In this document: positions 28,004-38,859 of the stretch, piece after piece
Layout of the letters: each line of letters opens with the position of its first letter
Numbering within the stretch: the first letter of the stretch is position 1
Assembly: GCF_038396675.1 (NCBI RefSeq)
Contig: NC_088921.1
Location: 24,914,001-24,978,000, forward strand
Reading direction: 5' to 3'
Length of the DNA: 64,000 nt
Source of the DNA: Hydra vulgaris
Taxonomy: Eukaryota; Cnidaria; Hydrozoa; Anthoathecata; Hydridae
Position numbers and translations under genes: made by a program
Notes under the pieces: generated by a model
The model's input: only the letters and a program-made list of their open reading frames with translations
Told to the model about the DNA's origin: nothing
The model's database searches: none

Positions 28004-29029
28004 TTAATATTTCGTGGCGAATCCTTTGTTGTCGATCACAGCCTTGCATCTTCAAGGCATAGATTCGATCAGGTGATTAATGAAACTATGTGGAATCGCT
28101 GCCCAGGCCTTTTAGATTTGTTCAAACAGTTGATCCTTATTACGAACACCTTCACGATTAATTCTGCGGTTGACGATCTCCCACAGGTTCTCGATAGGGT
28201 TGAGATCCGGAGATTGTGGCGGGCAACCCATCACCGACAAGTGGATGTCTTGAAACCACTGCTTGACTACTTTTGCAATGTGTTTCGGATCGTTGTCTTG
28301 CTGAAAAACCCATTTTATTGGCATATTCCATTCAGCATGAGGTAACATAACATTGTTCAGGATATTTTTATACATGAAACAGTCCATTATTCCATCGTTT
28401 CAATGTATTGAACCTAGACCGTTAGCAGAAAAACACCCCCAGACCATTACATTGCCTCCGCCATGCTTCACGGTCTTATGGCAGTAACGTAATAAGAGGC
28501 GTTTTCCGGCCGGTCGACGTACACGGCAAATGTCATCGCTCCCAATGATTTTGAACTTCAATTCATCACTAAACAGGACGGTTCACCATTTCTGCACATT
28601 CCAGTCAATATGAGAGGTAGCAAACAGAAGTCTTTTTTTCTGGTTTTTTAGTGACATCAGCGGTTTCTTTGCAGGGCGTCGAGAAAACAATCCGGCTTTA
28701 ACAACACGTTGTCTGATTGTTCGGTCCAAAACAGGCAGCTCTAATTGCTTTTGTATCTCGACTGATGATGTCCAGGGAACCTTCTTGACGGATCTGACGA
28801 TCATAGAATCCTTTCTAGAAGTGGTGAAACGCGGTCTTCCACCTGTGTTATCTGCTGCCAACTTCCCCGTAGAAAGATATTTGAAACATAGACTTGATAC
28901 GGTCCATTTTTTCACGCGATATTTATCACAAATACTTTTTTGTGACATTCCACTTACGTAATCGCCAATAATTTTCTTTCTTAGTTCCAATCCAAGACTG
29001 TCGGGCGCCTTTTTTGCACTTGAAGTCAT
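28004..29029 (-). pseudogene. Tc1-like transposase, full length with four internal stops
   Basis: From ATG 29029 the frame is kept for 342 codons to TAA at 28004-28006, with no indel. Length equals a typical Tc1 transposase. The N-terminus (LGLELRKKIIGDYVSGMSQK) and GRPRFTT form the paired HTH region with a GRPR AT-hook-like motif. [12 protein letters not shown] near 28580, WVFQQDNDPKH near 28310 and PDLNPIENLWEIV near 28210 carry the D, D and E of a DD34E catalytic triad. Internal stops follow VQKW, precede NDGIMDCF, follow LFEQI and follow IESMP; three are TGA and one TAA. All catalytic residues remain, so inactivation looks recent. Confidence 0.92.
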
Positions 29030-29295
29030 AAAAATAATAAAAATTATTAATCACGCTTCTCAAGGCTTACCGTGTTACATTTACCTTTTGATGATACAAT
29101 AATGATCTGTGGAACACAACGTCTTGGTTGGATGTGGACTGTATTGATGTAATGAAACACTTGTTGTATTTCACTTCTTGTATTGATGTTCTTCGAATAA
29201 ACACTTTGATAAAACTCACTTCGATAAACTGTCTTGATAATACCGACTGATTAACTTCCATATACTGACTGAGTTACATGTCAATTTACATGTCT

Positions 29296-29505
29296 CTTAT
29301 ATAGTAAAATGAAACTGTGTGAACCTGTTCTGGAAGATTCTAGATGCTTCTTTTTGATGCTTCTGGAAGCTTCTGGAAGCTTGTGGATGCGTCTGGATGC
29401 TTCTGAATGTTTCTGATATTTCTAGATGCTGCCGGATGCTTCCAGATGCTTTTTCCGGAAACTTCTGGAAGCTTCTGTATACTTCTAGAAACTTCTGGAT
29501 ACTTC
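29296..29505 (-). promoter_or_regulatory. Heat-shock-element array with TATA box, driving toward the Tc1-like transposase
   Basis: Between 29328 and 29505 the sequence is a run of alternating TTC and GAA blocks on a 5-bp spacing, for example TTCTGGAAGCTTCTGGAAGC at 29361-29380 and TTCTGGAAGCTTC near 29463-29475. This is the nTTCnnGAAn consensus bound by trimers of heat-shock factor. On the minus strand TATATAAG lies at 29303-29296, about 25 bases downstream of the array. A leader of about 240 bases with GGTAAAT and GGTAAGC donor-like sites leads to the transposase ATG at 29029. HSE arrangement is seen; heat responsiveness is inferred. Confidence 0.75.
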
Positions 29506-29796
29506 CTTTAATTATTTAAAAACTTCCGTTACGTTGACACGGACCAGACTTAAGAAAATGAAACAAACCAAAAAAAATGCACTTGTTTTGTCCACTGCAA
29601 AATGGCAGTTGTCAACGAAATTCTGGCTGTGTGCTGTCACCTGTCAGCTGATTGCTCATGTCATGGCATGCTATGACTCCAGACTCCTGAACTGTTTGCT
29701 GTGGTAGTATAGTTCGTTTCGTTTTGAAGACATGTAAAATTAGGAACTCTTTTTAGCGTTGTTCAATGTTGGTTGCAAATGTTTTGTCGAATACTG

Positions 29797-29921
<125 letters not shown>

Positions 29922-29981
29922 GTAACTTTGTATTTTTACTGACTTACTCGTAAACGGTTAATCAAATATAATGAAAATAAA

Positions 29982-32100
29982 ATGGGACCAGCAAAAGGAA
30001 AGAATTTATTAATGGCTGTAATCCAAAGAAATGAAGATAATAAAGTCAGACCCGTTCTGGACTGGAGAGAAGGTAACAGTTTTATTGAGATGTATGGAAG
30101 AGATGCAGATGTTTGTGTGTTGAGAAACTTAGAGAATGAATAAGAATAAGAAAAAAGTCAGTATTTATTGATTTACGCAAGGCTTAACTCCAGTTAAAAT
30201 CTGAGGAATCTCTTTGGTTATTCCAAACAGTGGTATTTTAAAACAAATTGTATTATTTAATACGACTTGGTTTTGGGTTGAATATTGCGCAAACGATCAT
30301 GAAATCTGTTGTGAGTGCAATTATTGATCAAGAGAAATTGGTAAAGAGGGGAGCATCCGCTTTTTTTGTTAATGAGGGGAGCATACGTTTTTTTTGTCAA
30401 TGGGGAAGAAGTCAGTCTTGATTACGTTAGGAGACATTTCAAAAATTATGGTTTGGAGAGTAAGCAAAGTGAACATATTAGATGTTATAGAGTGAAAATA
30501 TATGGATTACGTGTGTGCCAGTTTGGTGGTATATTGACTTGGTCCAGAGAGAATCAAGTTGATGCGATTCCAAAAAAGTTAAACAGATGAGTAGTGTTAA
30601 TAGGTCATTTGCAAGTCTGTGGTTGGTTAGGTGCAGTTTGCAGCCTTTTGATAAAAAGAGTTATAAGTTTTAAGAAGTTTTGGGACAATGAAGTTTGCAA
30701 TGAAAATTTAAAGTGTGTATTTCAAGAAGTTCACAATAAGGTGGGAAAGTGCGATCCAGCTTGGATGGTGATTGGGCTGTAAATGGTGACAATGTCATGT
30801 GTGTGTTGACGTAAGTTCTTTGGCAATTGGTGCTTTTATTCAAAATGGTAAAACTACTGTAGAGAATGCATCATGACTACGAAAAAAATGTTTAATGATA
30901 GTGTAAACATGGCGAAGCTGTAAGCTGTAATGCAAGGAATGAATAGGGTTTTGACGTCAAAACTAAAGAAAGTTACTATTTTTACAGATTAGTGACAGTG
31001 TTCGGCTAGATCTCAGACACTCTTATTGGTAGGTCAAGATAGAAATAAAAAGCGATGATTAAAATTTTGATTTATAGAAGACTAAGCGTTCTGCTACTAT
31101 TTATTGAAGAATATGTTCTATGTAAAATTGTTCCTTCAAAAAATAATAATGCGTCAGGCATTGCTAAGAGTTCAAAGCAAATAGTTAAATAATTAGACAG
31201 AGGCTGAAAATTTGAAAAATTCTATTGGAATAGTAGTTGCAAAGACTGAATCAATTTCCAGTATACACAAGAGATGCGGACACTTGGGAGTAAATCGGAC
31301 GTTAAACTTTGTTTGTAAAGTAATTCCTATTGCTACCGAAAACGACGTTTAAGCTGTAACTGAAAATTGCAAACCATGTTAGTTAATAGATCAAATACCT
31401 GTACAATGGGTGAAGGGAAAATTGAGCTCTAAAGAAAATTGGGAAAAGGTGGCCATTGACGTCACGCCTGTTGGCAGAGAAAAATTTCTTACTCTAATTG
31501 ATTGCGTACCTATAAGGTACGTAATGTGGCAACAACTTTCCATTTTATAAGAAAGTTTTCCCATTACTTGAATAATCCGCTTGACCTTTAGTGAGCGAGA
31601 AGCGTCATCGGAAATTTTGACAGATAACAAAACAACTTTTAAAACTGACTAGATAAGAAGTTGTCTTGATGGTTGGGGAGTGCGCATTAGGTTTCGAGCT
31701 GTTTATTTTCCCAAAAGAAATTGTGGAAAAAAACCATTGCACAAATAAAAAAATTTTAAAAAGATCAAAAATGTCAACACCGGAAGGAGTAGAACGGTAT
31801 AAGTCTCAGTCAACGAAAACGGCGCGAGCCCGATGGAAAAAAGAAACAGGTATCAAATTGATGCCAAAAGATTGAGAAAAGATAATCTTTTTAACCGGCA
31901 AAAGCTGACATTAACAAAACGTTTGAAAATGGTGTCAATATATGGTTAAAACCACTAAATGCAAAGTGAAATATTTTAAAATAAGTAGTAGAAGTTAATG
32001 GCGTCTCGCGTCATATTAAACATATCTAATCTTGAAGCGACACTTGAACATTATGCAATATTCCTAGAATCGAAGTAGAATTAAACACACACAGTGGTTG
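29982..32100 (+). pseudogene. Ty3/gypsy-like retrotransposon pol (RT, RNase H, integrase), heavily decayed
   Basis: Broken frames in plus order read LLMAVIQRNEDNKVRPVLDW (RT N-side) near 30010, the connecting region with SLVV and HLQVCGWLGAVCSLLIKR near 30600, and CVDVSSLAIGAFIQNGKTTV near 30800 (RNase H start). Then come HKRCGHLGVNRTL near 31270 (integrase zinc-binding HHCC), ENWEKVAIDVTPVGREKFLT near 31440 (first integrase Asp), LIDC, and SERSSSEILTDNKTTF near 31590 (second Asp). The order RT-RNase H-integrase fits Ty3/gypsy rather than copia. Stops and frame changes occur every 50-150 bases. No LTR pair or primer-binding site was recognised. Confidence 0.75.
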
Positions 32101-32920
32101 TGAAAACGCGAAAAACACTTCGAACAAAGTAAAAGAGACATGTCAAGAGGACGTACTAGTAACAAATAGTGAAACCGAATTTGGATTCCAAGGAACAGAG
32201 TTGCCGTTGCCACGAAATACTCAAGAATGACACAAATCCTGAAAATAAGAGGAATATTATTTGTATGATACCGAGGAGGAGCGTTAATTTGGCGCAGAAA
32301 ATTCAAAAACATTCTATAGCAATTACATTAATTTTTTTTTATGTGTTAAAATGTGTTAGGCGGTTTTTGAAATGTAAAACTTTGTGAGTTGGTATTTTAA
32401 ATAAAATGTCAAACTTTTGTTGAGATGAGTGGAATTCAGGTTGAAAAATAAATATTTGGATAGAAAAGAAGTTTTGTTTTGATGTGTGTTTGTGTGTGGG
32501 TGTGTGTGTATGTATGCGTGTGTGGTTATGTGTAGTCCTATTCTGTAAAAAAGAGCTTTCTGTTGTCCAAATACGCTGACAGGAAGAGAATCAAGTTGTC
32601 CAAATATGCTGACTTAAAGGATATTCAGTTGTCCGAAAACATACTCATATTGTTTTTGTAAGGGCTATAGTTATGCACGTATTTAATTTGACGTTTATAT
32701 ACGAATTTAAAATATATTGTAAATATTTTATTTATTACAAAAAATAAATTATATTTAAAAATTTTATGAAATAACTTAAACTGCAACTCAAAATTTAGTG
32801 CATAAAATTTTAGAACATTACAATATAAAGTGTTATACCAAGAATAACAACTTTAAACCAAATAGTTATAGGTACCAATATTAGTAATAAAAAAACTAAA
32901 TTTTTAACTATATATATAAA
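32101..32920. other. Spacer with GT-rich microsatellite
   Basis: 32472-32535 is a GT/GTGTAT-rich simple repeat. The phrase TTGTCCAAATACGCTGAC is followed by two similar units near 32597-32640 (TTGTCC-A-ATA-GCTGAC, TTGTCCGAAAACATACT), a short degenerate tandem. Confidence 0.5.
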
Positions 32921-33277
32921 TCAATTTAGAATCTCATTTAAAGTATTTGCCATTCTAGTTATTGTTACTGGTCGTTCTTCAGAAAATAATCCATATACAA
33001 TATGTGCATAAAACGGTAACGTGTTTTTTAATTGTGCAGGATATTGATTGTTATATATTTAGTATGACGCAAAAATAAAGGATATTCCTAAGGAAACATT
33101 GTTGCAATGCTCTATGATATCACAACCATCCAAAAATGCACTACAGTCTTTTGTTGCTAGTATTTTTGATTTTAACATTTTAATGGTTGGTGTGTTTTGC
33201 CTTGGTTGAAAGTCAAATGCAAATAAGCAGTCAATGGGTTCCCTGAAAAGTGTTGGGAGTAAAAGAATAGCTGCATT
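32921..33277 (-). pseudogene. Unassigned coding remnant
   Basis: On the minus strand one frame runs 119 codons with a single internal stop. It includes LPTLFREPIDCLFAFDFQPR, DCSAFLDGCDIIEHCNNVSL and LPFYAHIVYGLFSEERPVTI. Composition is protein-like and much less AT-biased than the surroundings. I recognise no family. It is probably the end of a transposon protein. Confidence 0.45.
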
Positions 33278-34263
33278 TTAGGTGGCATCTGAAGTGTTAC
33301 AAACCATTTATAATATATTGATAACATATTATCTTATGGCATGGTATAAAAGGCGAGACCTTGGAGTTAGGGAAAAAATAACTTATACCGAACAAAATTA
33401 TCGCAAGAAGATTTTCAATACAGCAATCTAGAAAGAAGATCAGCAAAAACAGAACAATATAAGTAACTTTAAGATTAGTAGTCAGGTTGGCATTGCTAAA
33501 TGCAGGCCCAAATTAAAAGGATTGCATAGAGAATATGATGTCATATACAAATACTATTAAGAATTGAAATTTTTATTAACGTTTACTTTAAGTTTTACTT
33601 TTAAAAATATTATTTTTTAATTCTTGAACGTTACTTTTTTTCATAGATGTATCAATTTCGCAATCAATTTCTGCTAAAATTGCATTTATCAGTAAGTTTT
33701 TTGCTTGAAACTAAATAGTTCCATAATTTTTTTAGCCATTTCACCCATCGATTAGTAGAGTTCTTTGTCAAGGTCTTTCGCAAATCATAACCTCATTTAT
33801 TTAGAAACTTTGCACAAAAAAAAATTGTCGAAAATAAAACCTTTTATTAAATGATTCAAACATATAATAAAATGTACTTCAATAAAATAACTGAACATTA
33901 GGGTAAATTATCTATTTTATGGCCGGATCTATCAATGAGTCATACTTTATATATATCATAAAAAGAACTTTTTTCCAATAAGAACTAATGTAGTACAAAA
34001 TTTATGCACCCATGTACCATTTTCGTAGCATTAATGTCAAATTGATAAAGTGAATACAACTAAACTATAGATTGTTCACCCAATATGCATAACACTCAAA
34101 AGTTATAAATTAAAAGAATCATTTTACAGTACTTGAAGTTGTATTTAGGATAATGCCGAACACAAAGTTGATGGAATTTTGACGAGGAATAGTATCTTAA
34201 TAAAAATATTAAAAACAAGCAAATCTAGCAATAGAAACTCAAGGATAAGTAGCTTTTAAATAT
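33278..34263. other. AT-rich spacer, nothing recognised
   Basis: Short open stretches at 33330-33560 on the plus strand have no family resemblance. Confidence 0.4.
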
Positions 34264-34338
34264 ACAATACTTTAAATAAAATCAAAATCTTTTGCTCGCC
34301 CAGCAGCAAAAAGTTTTTGATTTTATTTAAAGTATTGT
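34264..34338. repeat. Hairpin
   Basis: Arms of about 34 bases (shared core ACAATACTTTAAATAAAATC) flank a short GC-richer loop near 34297-34305. Confidence 0.85.
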
Positions 34339-34498
34339 AAAAATTAGAGTTTTTTGACTTCTAATTTAATGTCATGATGGTGTTTTGCGATAGTTGTTTC
34401 ATTCGCTTAAAATGGCAGTCTGTTTGACGTAATAAAAAGAATCATATTTTAAAAATTAAAGCTTATCCTCACTCATTCTAAGTTTTTTTTTTTTTCTA

Positions 34499-34573
34499 CC
34501 TTGCTTCCCAATTTTTTTTACGTTCAGCAGCTAGAGGTAGCTACTGAACGTAAAAAGAAATTGGGAAGCAAGG
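34499..34573. repeat. Hairpin
   Basis: CCTTGCTTCCCAATTT..ACGTTCAG and its reverse complement pair over about 34 bases with few mismatches around AGAGGT. Confidence 0.88.
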
Positions 34574-35239
34574 ATTAAAATGTATTTTATTAATCACATT
34601 CACGAACCGATTTTATGGTTTCCGAGCTTAAACCAACGTTTCCAACCACAAACCAAAGTTTAGTGCAAACTGTGTGACCTCAAGTCGTCGCAAAAAAAAA
34701 AAAAAAAATAAAGCAAACCGTATTCCTTATTAAACAAACAGGTGCTCTAAATAAGTATTTTAAATTTTCCTGTGATACTAATAATTTTACTGATGGAGAA
34801 ATTCCGAATGGAGATCATTATCCAGTAGGCAGCGAGGTTGTCACTCAAACTCTAGAGAGTTAACATAAGGTATTATTCTTTCAGGTTGTTGCTAATCAAG
34901 AAAGTGTCTCCACTGGAATTACTATTACTGATGTAAAATGATTTTCAAACAACTCATAGAGGAAATTTGCGTGACGTTGTCGGAAAAAACAATAACAATT
35001 ATAGCAATGTAACTTCTGGTATTATTGCTCCCAATAATCAAGAACAAATTGCTTAACAGTCATTTGACAATGACCCTGGACCTTAACCTGAATACCTCTG
35101 CAATTGAATTGTTTAAATTTTGTCAAACAAGGTCCTGATAGCATTAAAAATATTTTTTTTTCTCAAGATGAAAAAGATTTTCGAAAACTCAGAACTTCTT
35201 AATACACTAAAGTTCGTTCCAAAGGTGAAAAATGGCTAG

Positions 35240-37220
35240 ACGTTGATTGGTTGATTCTAGATCTATAAATGTGTGTTCTTTTTCTGTTGCAAGTGGTTTC
35301 AACATCTAAAATTAGATTTTTAGATGCTAGATGTTACAGGCGTAAACTGTCACAAGAGTTAAAAATTCACAAAAACGGTAAGTCTCATATGGAAGCTATG
35401 CAGAAATGGATTACTACTGAAAATGCAGTTGAAAAAAATGAAACAGTTTATTTTGAGCATGAAAAAAATATAGATCAGGAAGGTAAACAATGGGCAGCTG
35501 TATTAGAGAGACTTTTTTCAGTTAGACACTTCTTAGCTGAAAGAAACATAGCTTATCGCGGGTCAATTGAAAAGCTAGAGCATATAAATTGCATTTTTTT
35601 GGGACTAGTTGAACTTCTGGTTAAATATGATACAATTTTGCAGGAGCACATCAAACAAATCAAATTTAAAGAAACTTTTGTTAGTTTCCTTGGTAAAAAA
35701 ATTTGAAATGAAAGATTAATCTTCTGGCTGACTCAATTAAAGATGAAATTATTATGCAGTGCAAGAAAGCAAAATCTTTTTCGTTTATTCTAGACTGCAC
35801 ACAGGACCTTCCTCACACTGAGCAAATATCATTTACTATTCGCTAAGTTCTGACAGAAACAAAAGCCATTAAAGAACATTTGATTTTGTTTTAACCTGTT
35901 GACTGTCGCACAGGAGCTCACTTGACAGATGTTTTTTTAAATAAGTTAAAATAACTAGGATTAGACATGCAGAACTGTCAAGCTCAAGGTTTCGATAACG
36001 GAGGAAACATAAAAGGTCACCATTCTGGTATTTAAGCAAGAATTTCTAATCTAAACCCTTTAGTTTTTTTGTTCCCTGTGCATGTCACAATTTGAATTTA
36101 ATTTTTTCTGTTGCTGTAAAATCTTCAGTTAGTTCAGTGTCTTTTTTTGGTTTTATTCAGAATTTGAACATCTTTTTTTCTGCGTCTTCAAAGCAATGGA
36201 GCATTCTTAGAAATCACCTTAAAGAAAAAGGTTTAACTCTAAAGTCACTTTTAGACACTTGGTGGGAAGCACGCATAAACAGTGTTAAAGCATTACGTCT
36301 TTTCAGCTTTGTTTCGGCCGATTGTCGAAACAAAGCTGAAAAGCTTGGAAATCAATTGAAATGTTTTTCTTTTCTAGTTTCAACAGTTGTCTGGTAGTAG
36401 ATCCTCTTTCGTATTAACTTAACTAGCAAAATGATGCAAGCAAAAGATTCAGATCTTTTAACGACGCGTGACTGAACAAAGAAGACACTAATATTCCTTG
36501 CAGAATTTTGTGATAACGGCTTCTGCAGTTGCATTACGGACTCTAAAGAGCTTGCAAGTGAACTAGACGAGGAACCAAAGTTTATAAACATCCATTCCTT
36601 ATAAGCGCGCAAAAAAAAAGTTTATTTATTTACAAAAAGTATTGATGACCCTAACCAAGATCCTAAAGAACTTTATTGAATAGAAATCTTGAATGTTCTT
36701 ATTGATTATGTAGCCGCTTCATTGAAGGAAAGATTTAAATAAATAAATGATCATGTATCAGTGTTTGGTTTTTTATTTAATGCATATTCTTCACAAAAGG
36801 TAAGTCCTTCAGAACTTAAAAAAAACTGCCATGACTTCCAAAATAAACTAATTTGTGAGGAACATTCTGACATTAATGGAAAAGAATTACTTTCTGAACT
36901 AAAAATGATTTCAACTTTGCTTCCATCAAATGTGACACCATTAAAATGATTAAAAAGTAACAAGCTGACGGATGTATTTCTAAATCTTTGCGTGGCTCTG
37001 CGAATTATAAATTCTATGCCAAGTACTATAACCTCAGAGTAGAAAAACTTTCCTAAATTTAATCTGATTAAAACTTATTTAAGAGCCACAATGAATCAAT
37101 ACCGACTGCACGAGCTGTCTTTAATTTCTATTGAAAATAAGATTGCCGGTAACATTAAATTAAGGAAGATGATATTAAAGTTTACTGAAGTCAAAGTACG
37201 GAGAGCTCCTATTTTTCACT
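35240..37220 (+). pseudogene. hAT-type transposase of the DUF4371/ZMYM group, decayed
   Basis: The best block (35269-35706, 145 aa) has LSQELKIHKNGKSHMEAMQK, ERNIAYRGSIEKLEHINCIF and LLVKYDTILQEHIKQIKFKE, characteristic of DUF4371 proteins related to ZMYM1 and hAT transposases. Later frames give CKKAKSFSFILDCTQDLPHT near 35760 (first Asp), QNCQAQGFDNGGNIKGHHSG near 35970-36030 (second Asp box), VKSSVSSVSFFGFIQNLNIF, KSLLDTWWEARINSVKALRL near 36240-36300, and SELKKNCHDFQNKLICEEHS near 36800. Stops and frameshifts separate them. The first ATG given by an ORF search is not a real start. Confidence 0.85.
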
Positions 37221-37483
37221 GAAAGGTGTATTTGTAAACTATGATAAAAAATAGTATTTTTAATGCTTTTCATTTTCTTTTAAAACACAAATAATGTTTC
37301 ATAATTTTGTATTTTTTTATTATTTGGTTAATTTTTTAATTTTACGAATACTGCTCATTAAGATTACACAATTGACTAGGAATAAAGGGTATCAATCAAA
37401 AATAACTCCGTTTAGGTTACATATTTATATAGGGACTTAAACTTAGTTATCATCGAGGACCCCGAAATGCCACGGACCAGCTC
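37221..37483. other. Spacer ending in a GC-richer scrap
   Basis: 37450-37483 (GAGGACCCCGAAATGCCACG) is unlike the AT-rich surroundings and is cut off by a (TA)n tract. It could be a transposon scrap. Confidence 0.35.
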
Positions 37484-37485
37484 TG

Positions 37486-37574
<89 letters not shown>
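37484..37574. repeat. (TA)n microsatellite
   Basis: About 90 bases of TA, separated from the next tract by CAGAGCGCAAG. Confidence 0.95.
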
Positions 37575-37576
<2 letters not shown>

Positions 37577-37584
37577 GAGCGCAA

Positions 37585-37681
<97 letters not shown>
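37585..37681. repeat. (TA)n microsatellite
   Basis: About 97 bases of TA that run straight into the mariner coding end. Confidence 0.95.
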
Positions 37682-37682
<1 letters not shown>

Positions 37683-37684
37683 TT

Positions 37685-37885
37685 GTGCCATCTGACTACC
37701 ACCTGTTCCGTTCGATGGCTCACTTTCTTCGCGGTAGGACCTTTGATTCTTTGGAGGAGGTCGAAAATAGGTGTAAAGAGTTTTTCGCCTCCAAACCGGC
37801 GGAATGGTATCGTCGCGGAATTGAGCAATTGGCGCAAAGATGGACGAAAGCTGTAGAAAGCAATGGAATTTACTTTGAAGAATAA
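37685..37885 (+). pseudogene. Mariner transposase C-terminus with 3' end of the element
   Basis: [40 protein letters not shown] and [20 protein letters not shown] are the last 60 or so residues of a mariner (DD34D) transposase. The SPSD box, with its third catalytic Asp, sits at the very start. Everything upstream is replaced by (TA)n. Sequence to about 37960, with GCGAACTTATGGGACACCCT, is the presumed 3' terminal inverted repeat. GC content is clearly higher than the neighbours, which suggests a younger or transferred element. Confidence 0.85.
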
Positions 37886-37998
37886 TTGTTAATAAATATT
37901 AAGTTACAATGAAATAAAGTTTTGTCACAAAGTGCCCGCGAACTTATGGGACACCCTAGTATATATATAAATTAGTTAAAAACACTTATCTAACTTTT

Positions 37999-38040
37999 TC
38001 TCCTACTTGAAGTTTCACCATTGCTGGATCATCAGGAAGA
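37999..38040 (-). ncRNA. Hammerhead ribozyme motif A (type I, intact core)
   Basis: On the minus strand, from 38040: stem I TCTTC, core CTGATGA (38035-38029), stem II TCCA-GCAA-TGGT, core GAAA, minimal stem III AC-TTCAA-GT, cleavage triplet GTA (38006-38004), and stem I return GGAGA (38003-37999). GGAGA pairs with TCTTC through five pairs, one of them G-U. Every invariant core base is present. A two-pair stem III is the known form in Penelope-like elements and retrozymes. Predicted cleavage is after 38004. Activity is inferred. Confidence 0.8.
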
Positions 38041-38041
38041 C

Positions 38042-38083
38042 TCTTCCTGATGATCCAGCAATGGTAAAACTTCAAGTATAAGA
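38042..38083 (+). ncRNA. Hammerhead ribozyme motif B (core mutated)
   Basis: Same architecture as A on the plus strand: TCTTC, CTGATGA (38047-38053), TCCAGCAATGGT, then AAAAC where GAAAC is required (38066-38070), TTCAA, GTA, TAAGA. The invariant G12 is A and the first stem I pair is lost, so cleavage is unlikely. Confidence 0.75.
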
Positions 38084-38174
38084 AAAAGTTAGATAAGTGT
38101 TGTTTACTAATTTATTATTGCAATGTTCTTTAAGAACGTTAAACGCTCTTTTTGTAAAATACACTAACATAAGT

Positions 38175-38315
<141 letters not shown>

Positions 38316-38341
38316 TAGTAGAATCACTTATCTAACTTTTA

Positions 38342-38384
38342 CCTTCTACAGCATGTTTCGCCATCAGTTGGCTCATTAGGAAGG
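38342..38384 (-). ncRNA. Hammerhead ribozyme motif C (core mutated, stems changed in compensation)
   Basis: On the minus strand from 38384: CCTTC, CTAATGA (38379-38373), stem II GCC-AACTGAT-GGC, GAAA, AC-ATGCT-GT, A, GAAGG. Stem I pairs perfectly (CCTTC with GAAGG) and stem II pairs, although both differ from copy A. One core base, G5, is A, which should block cleavage. The same flanking phrase (AGTTAGATAAGTG) follows as in A. Confidence 0.75.
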
Positions 38385-38387
38385 AAT

Positions 38388-38405
38388 ATATATATATAAA
38401 TATGT

Positions 38406-38444
<39 letters not shown>

Positions 38445-38475
38445 TATATGTATATATATATACATATATATATAT
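38388..38475. repeat. TA-rich microsatellite, interrupted
   Basis: TATATA with regular AAATATG, ACATA and GTATA interruptions. Confidence 0.85.
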
Positions 38476-38859
38476 AATATACACACATTCATTACAGGAT
38501 CAGAGCAAAAAGGTTGTAACTAAGACTAAGAGAGAAAACAAGGTTTTAATGTCGAGACATCAAGAGTAAATTGATGCAAAATTATTTTTATATATGGTAA
38601 TAAAAAAGTTGCTTTACGTGAGACACATGCATTACTATTAAGTATTAGGAAGATTCTGTAGGGAAAAGTTCACATTATGAGTATATACTTATATTACATA
38701 GAAACTTACACAGACAACATATCTATTCATTTAGTTATAAAAACAAGTTTTTTATAACTAAGTAAAACTTATATTTTACAATGAAACTTAGTGTAATGCT
38801 GATATCATCATAAAGGCACTGTAGAAGCTGGTTCCTATATTTGTTTCAATTAAATTTCA

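Larger units (their letters stand above)
27751..29597 (-). mobile_element. Tc1-like transposon with both terminal inverted repeats
   Basis: The left end at 27751 begins CAGTATCGGACAAAACGAGT. The right end, reverse complemented from 29597, begins CAGTGGACAAAACAAGTGCA. Aligned with a two-base gap they match over about 20 bases. The left flank is TA inside TATATATA, as expected for the family; the right flank is CA, perhaps a mutated TA. The element spans 1,847 bp and contains a full-length transposase frame and its own promoter-like region. Confidence 0.85.
37981..38100. repeat. Near-perfect 60-bp foldback made of two ribozyme-bearing copies
   Basis: 37981-38040 and 38042-38100 are reverse complements with a handful of differences around a one-base centre at 38041. 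Each arm holds one hammerhead motif, facing opposite ways. Confidence 0.95.

Noticed and set aside
32473-32537. GT-rich tract as a regulatory or Z-DNA site
   Set aside because: It is a short, imperfect simple repeat with no supporting context.
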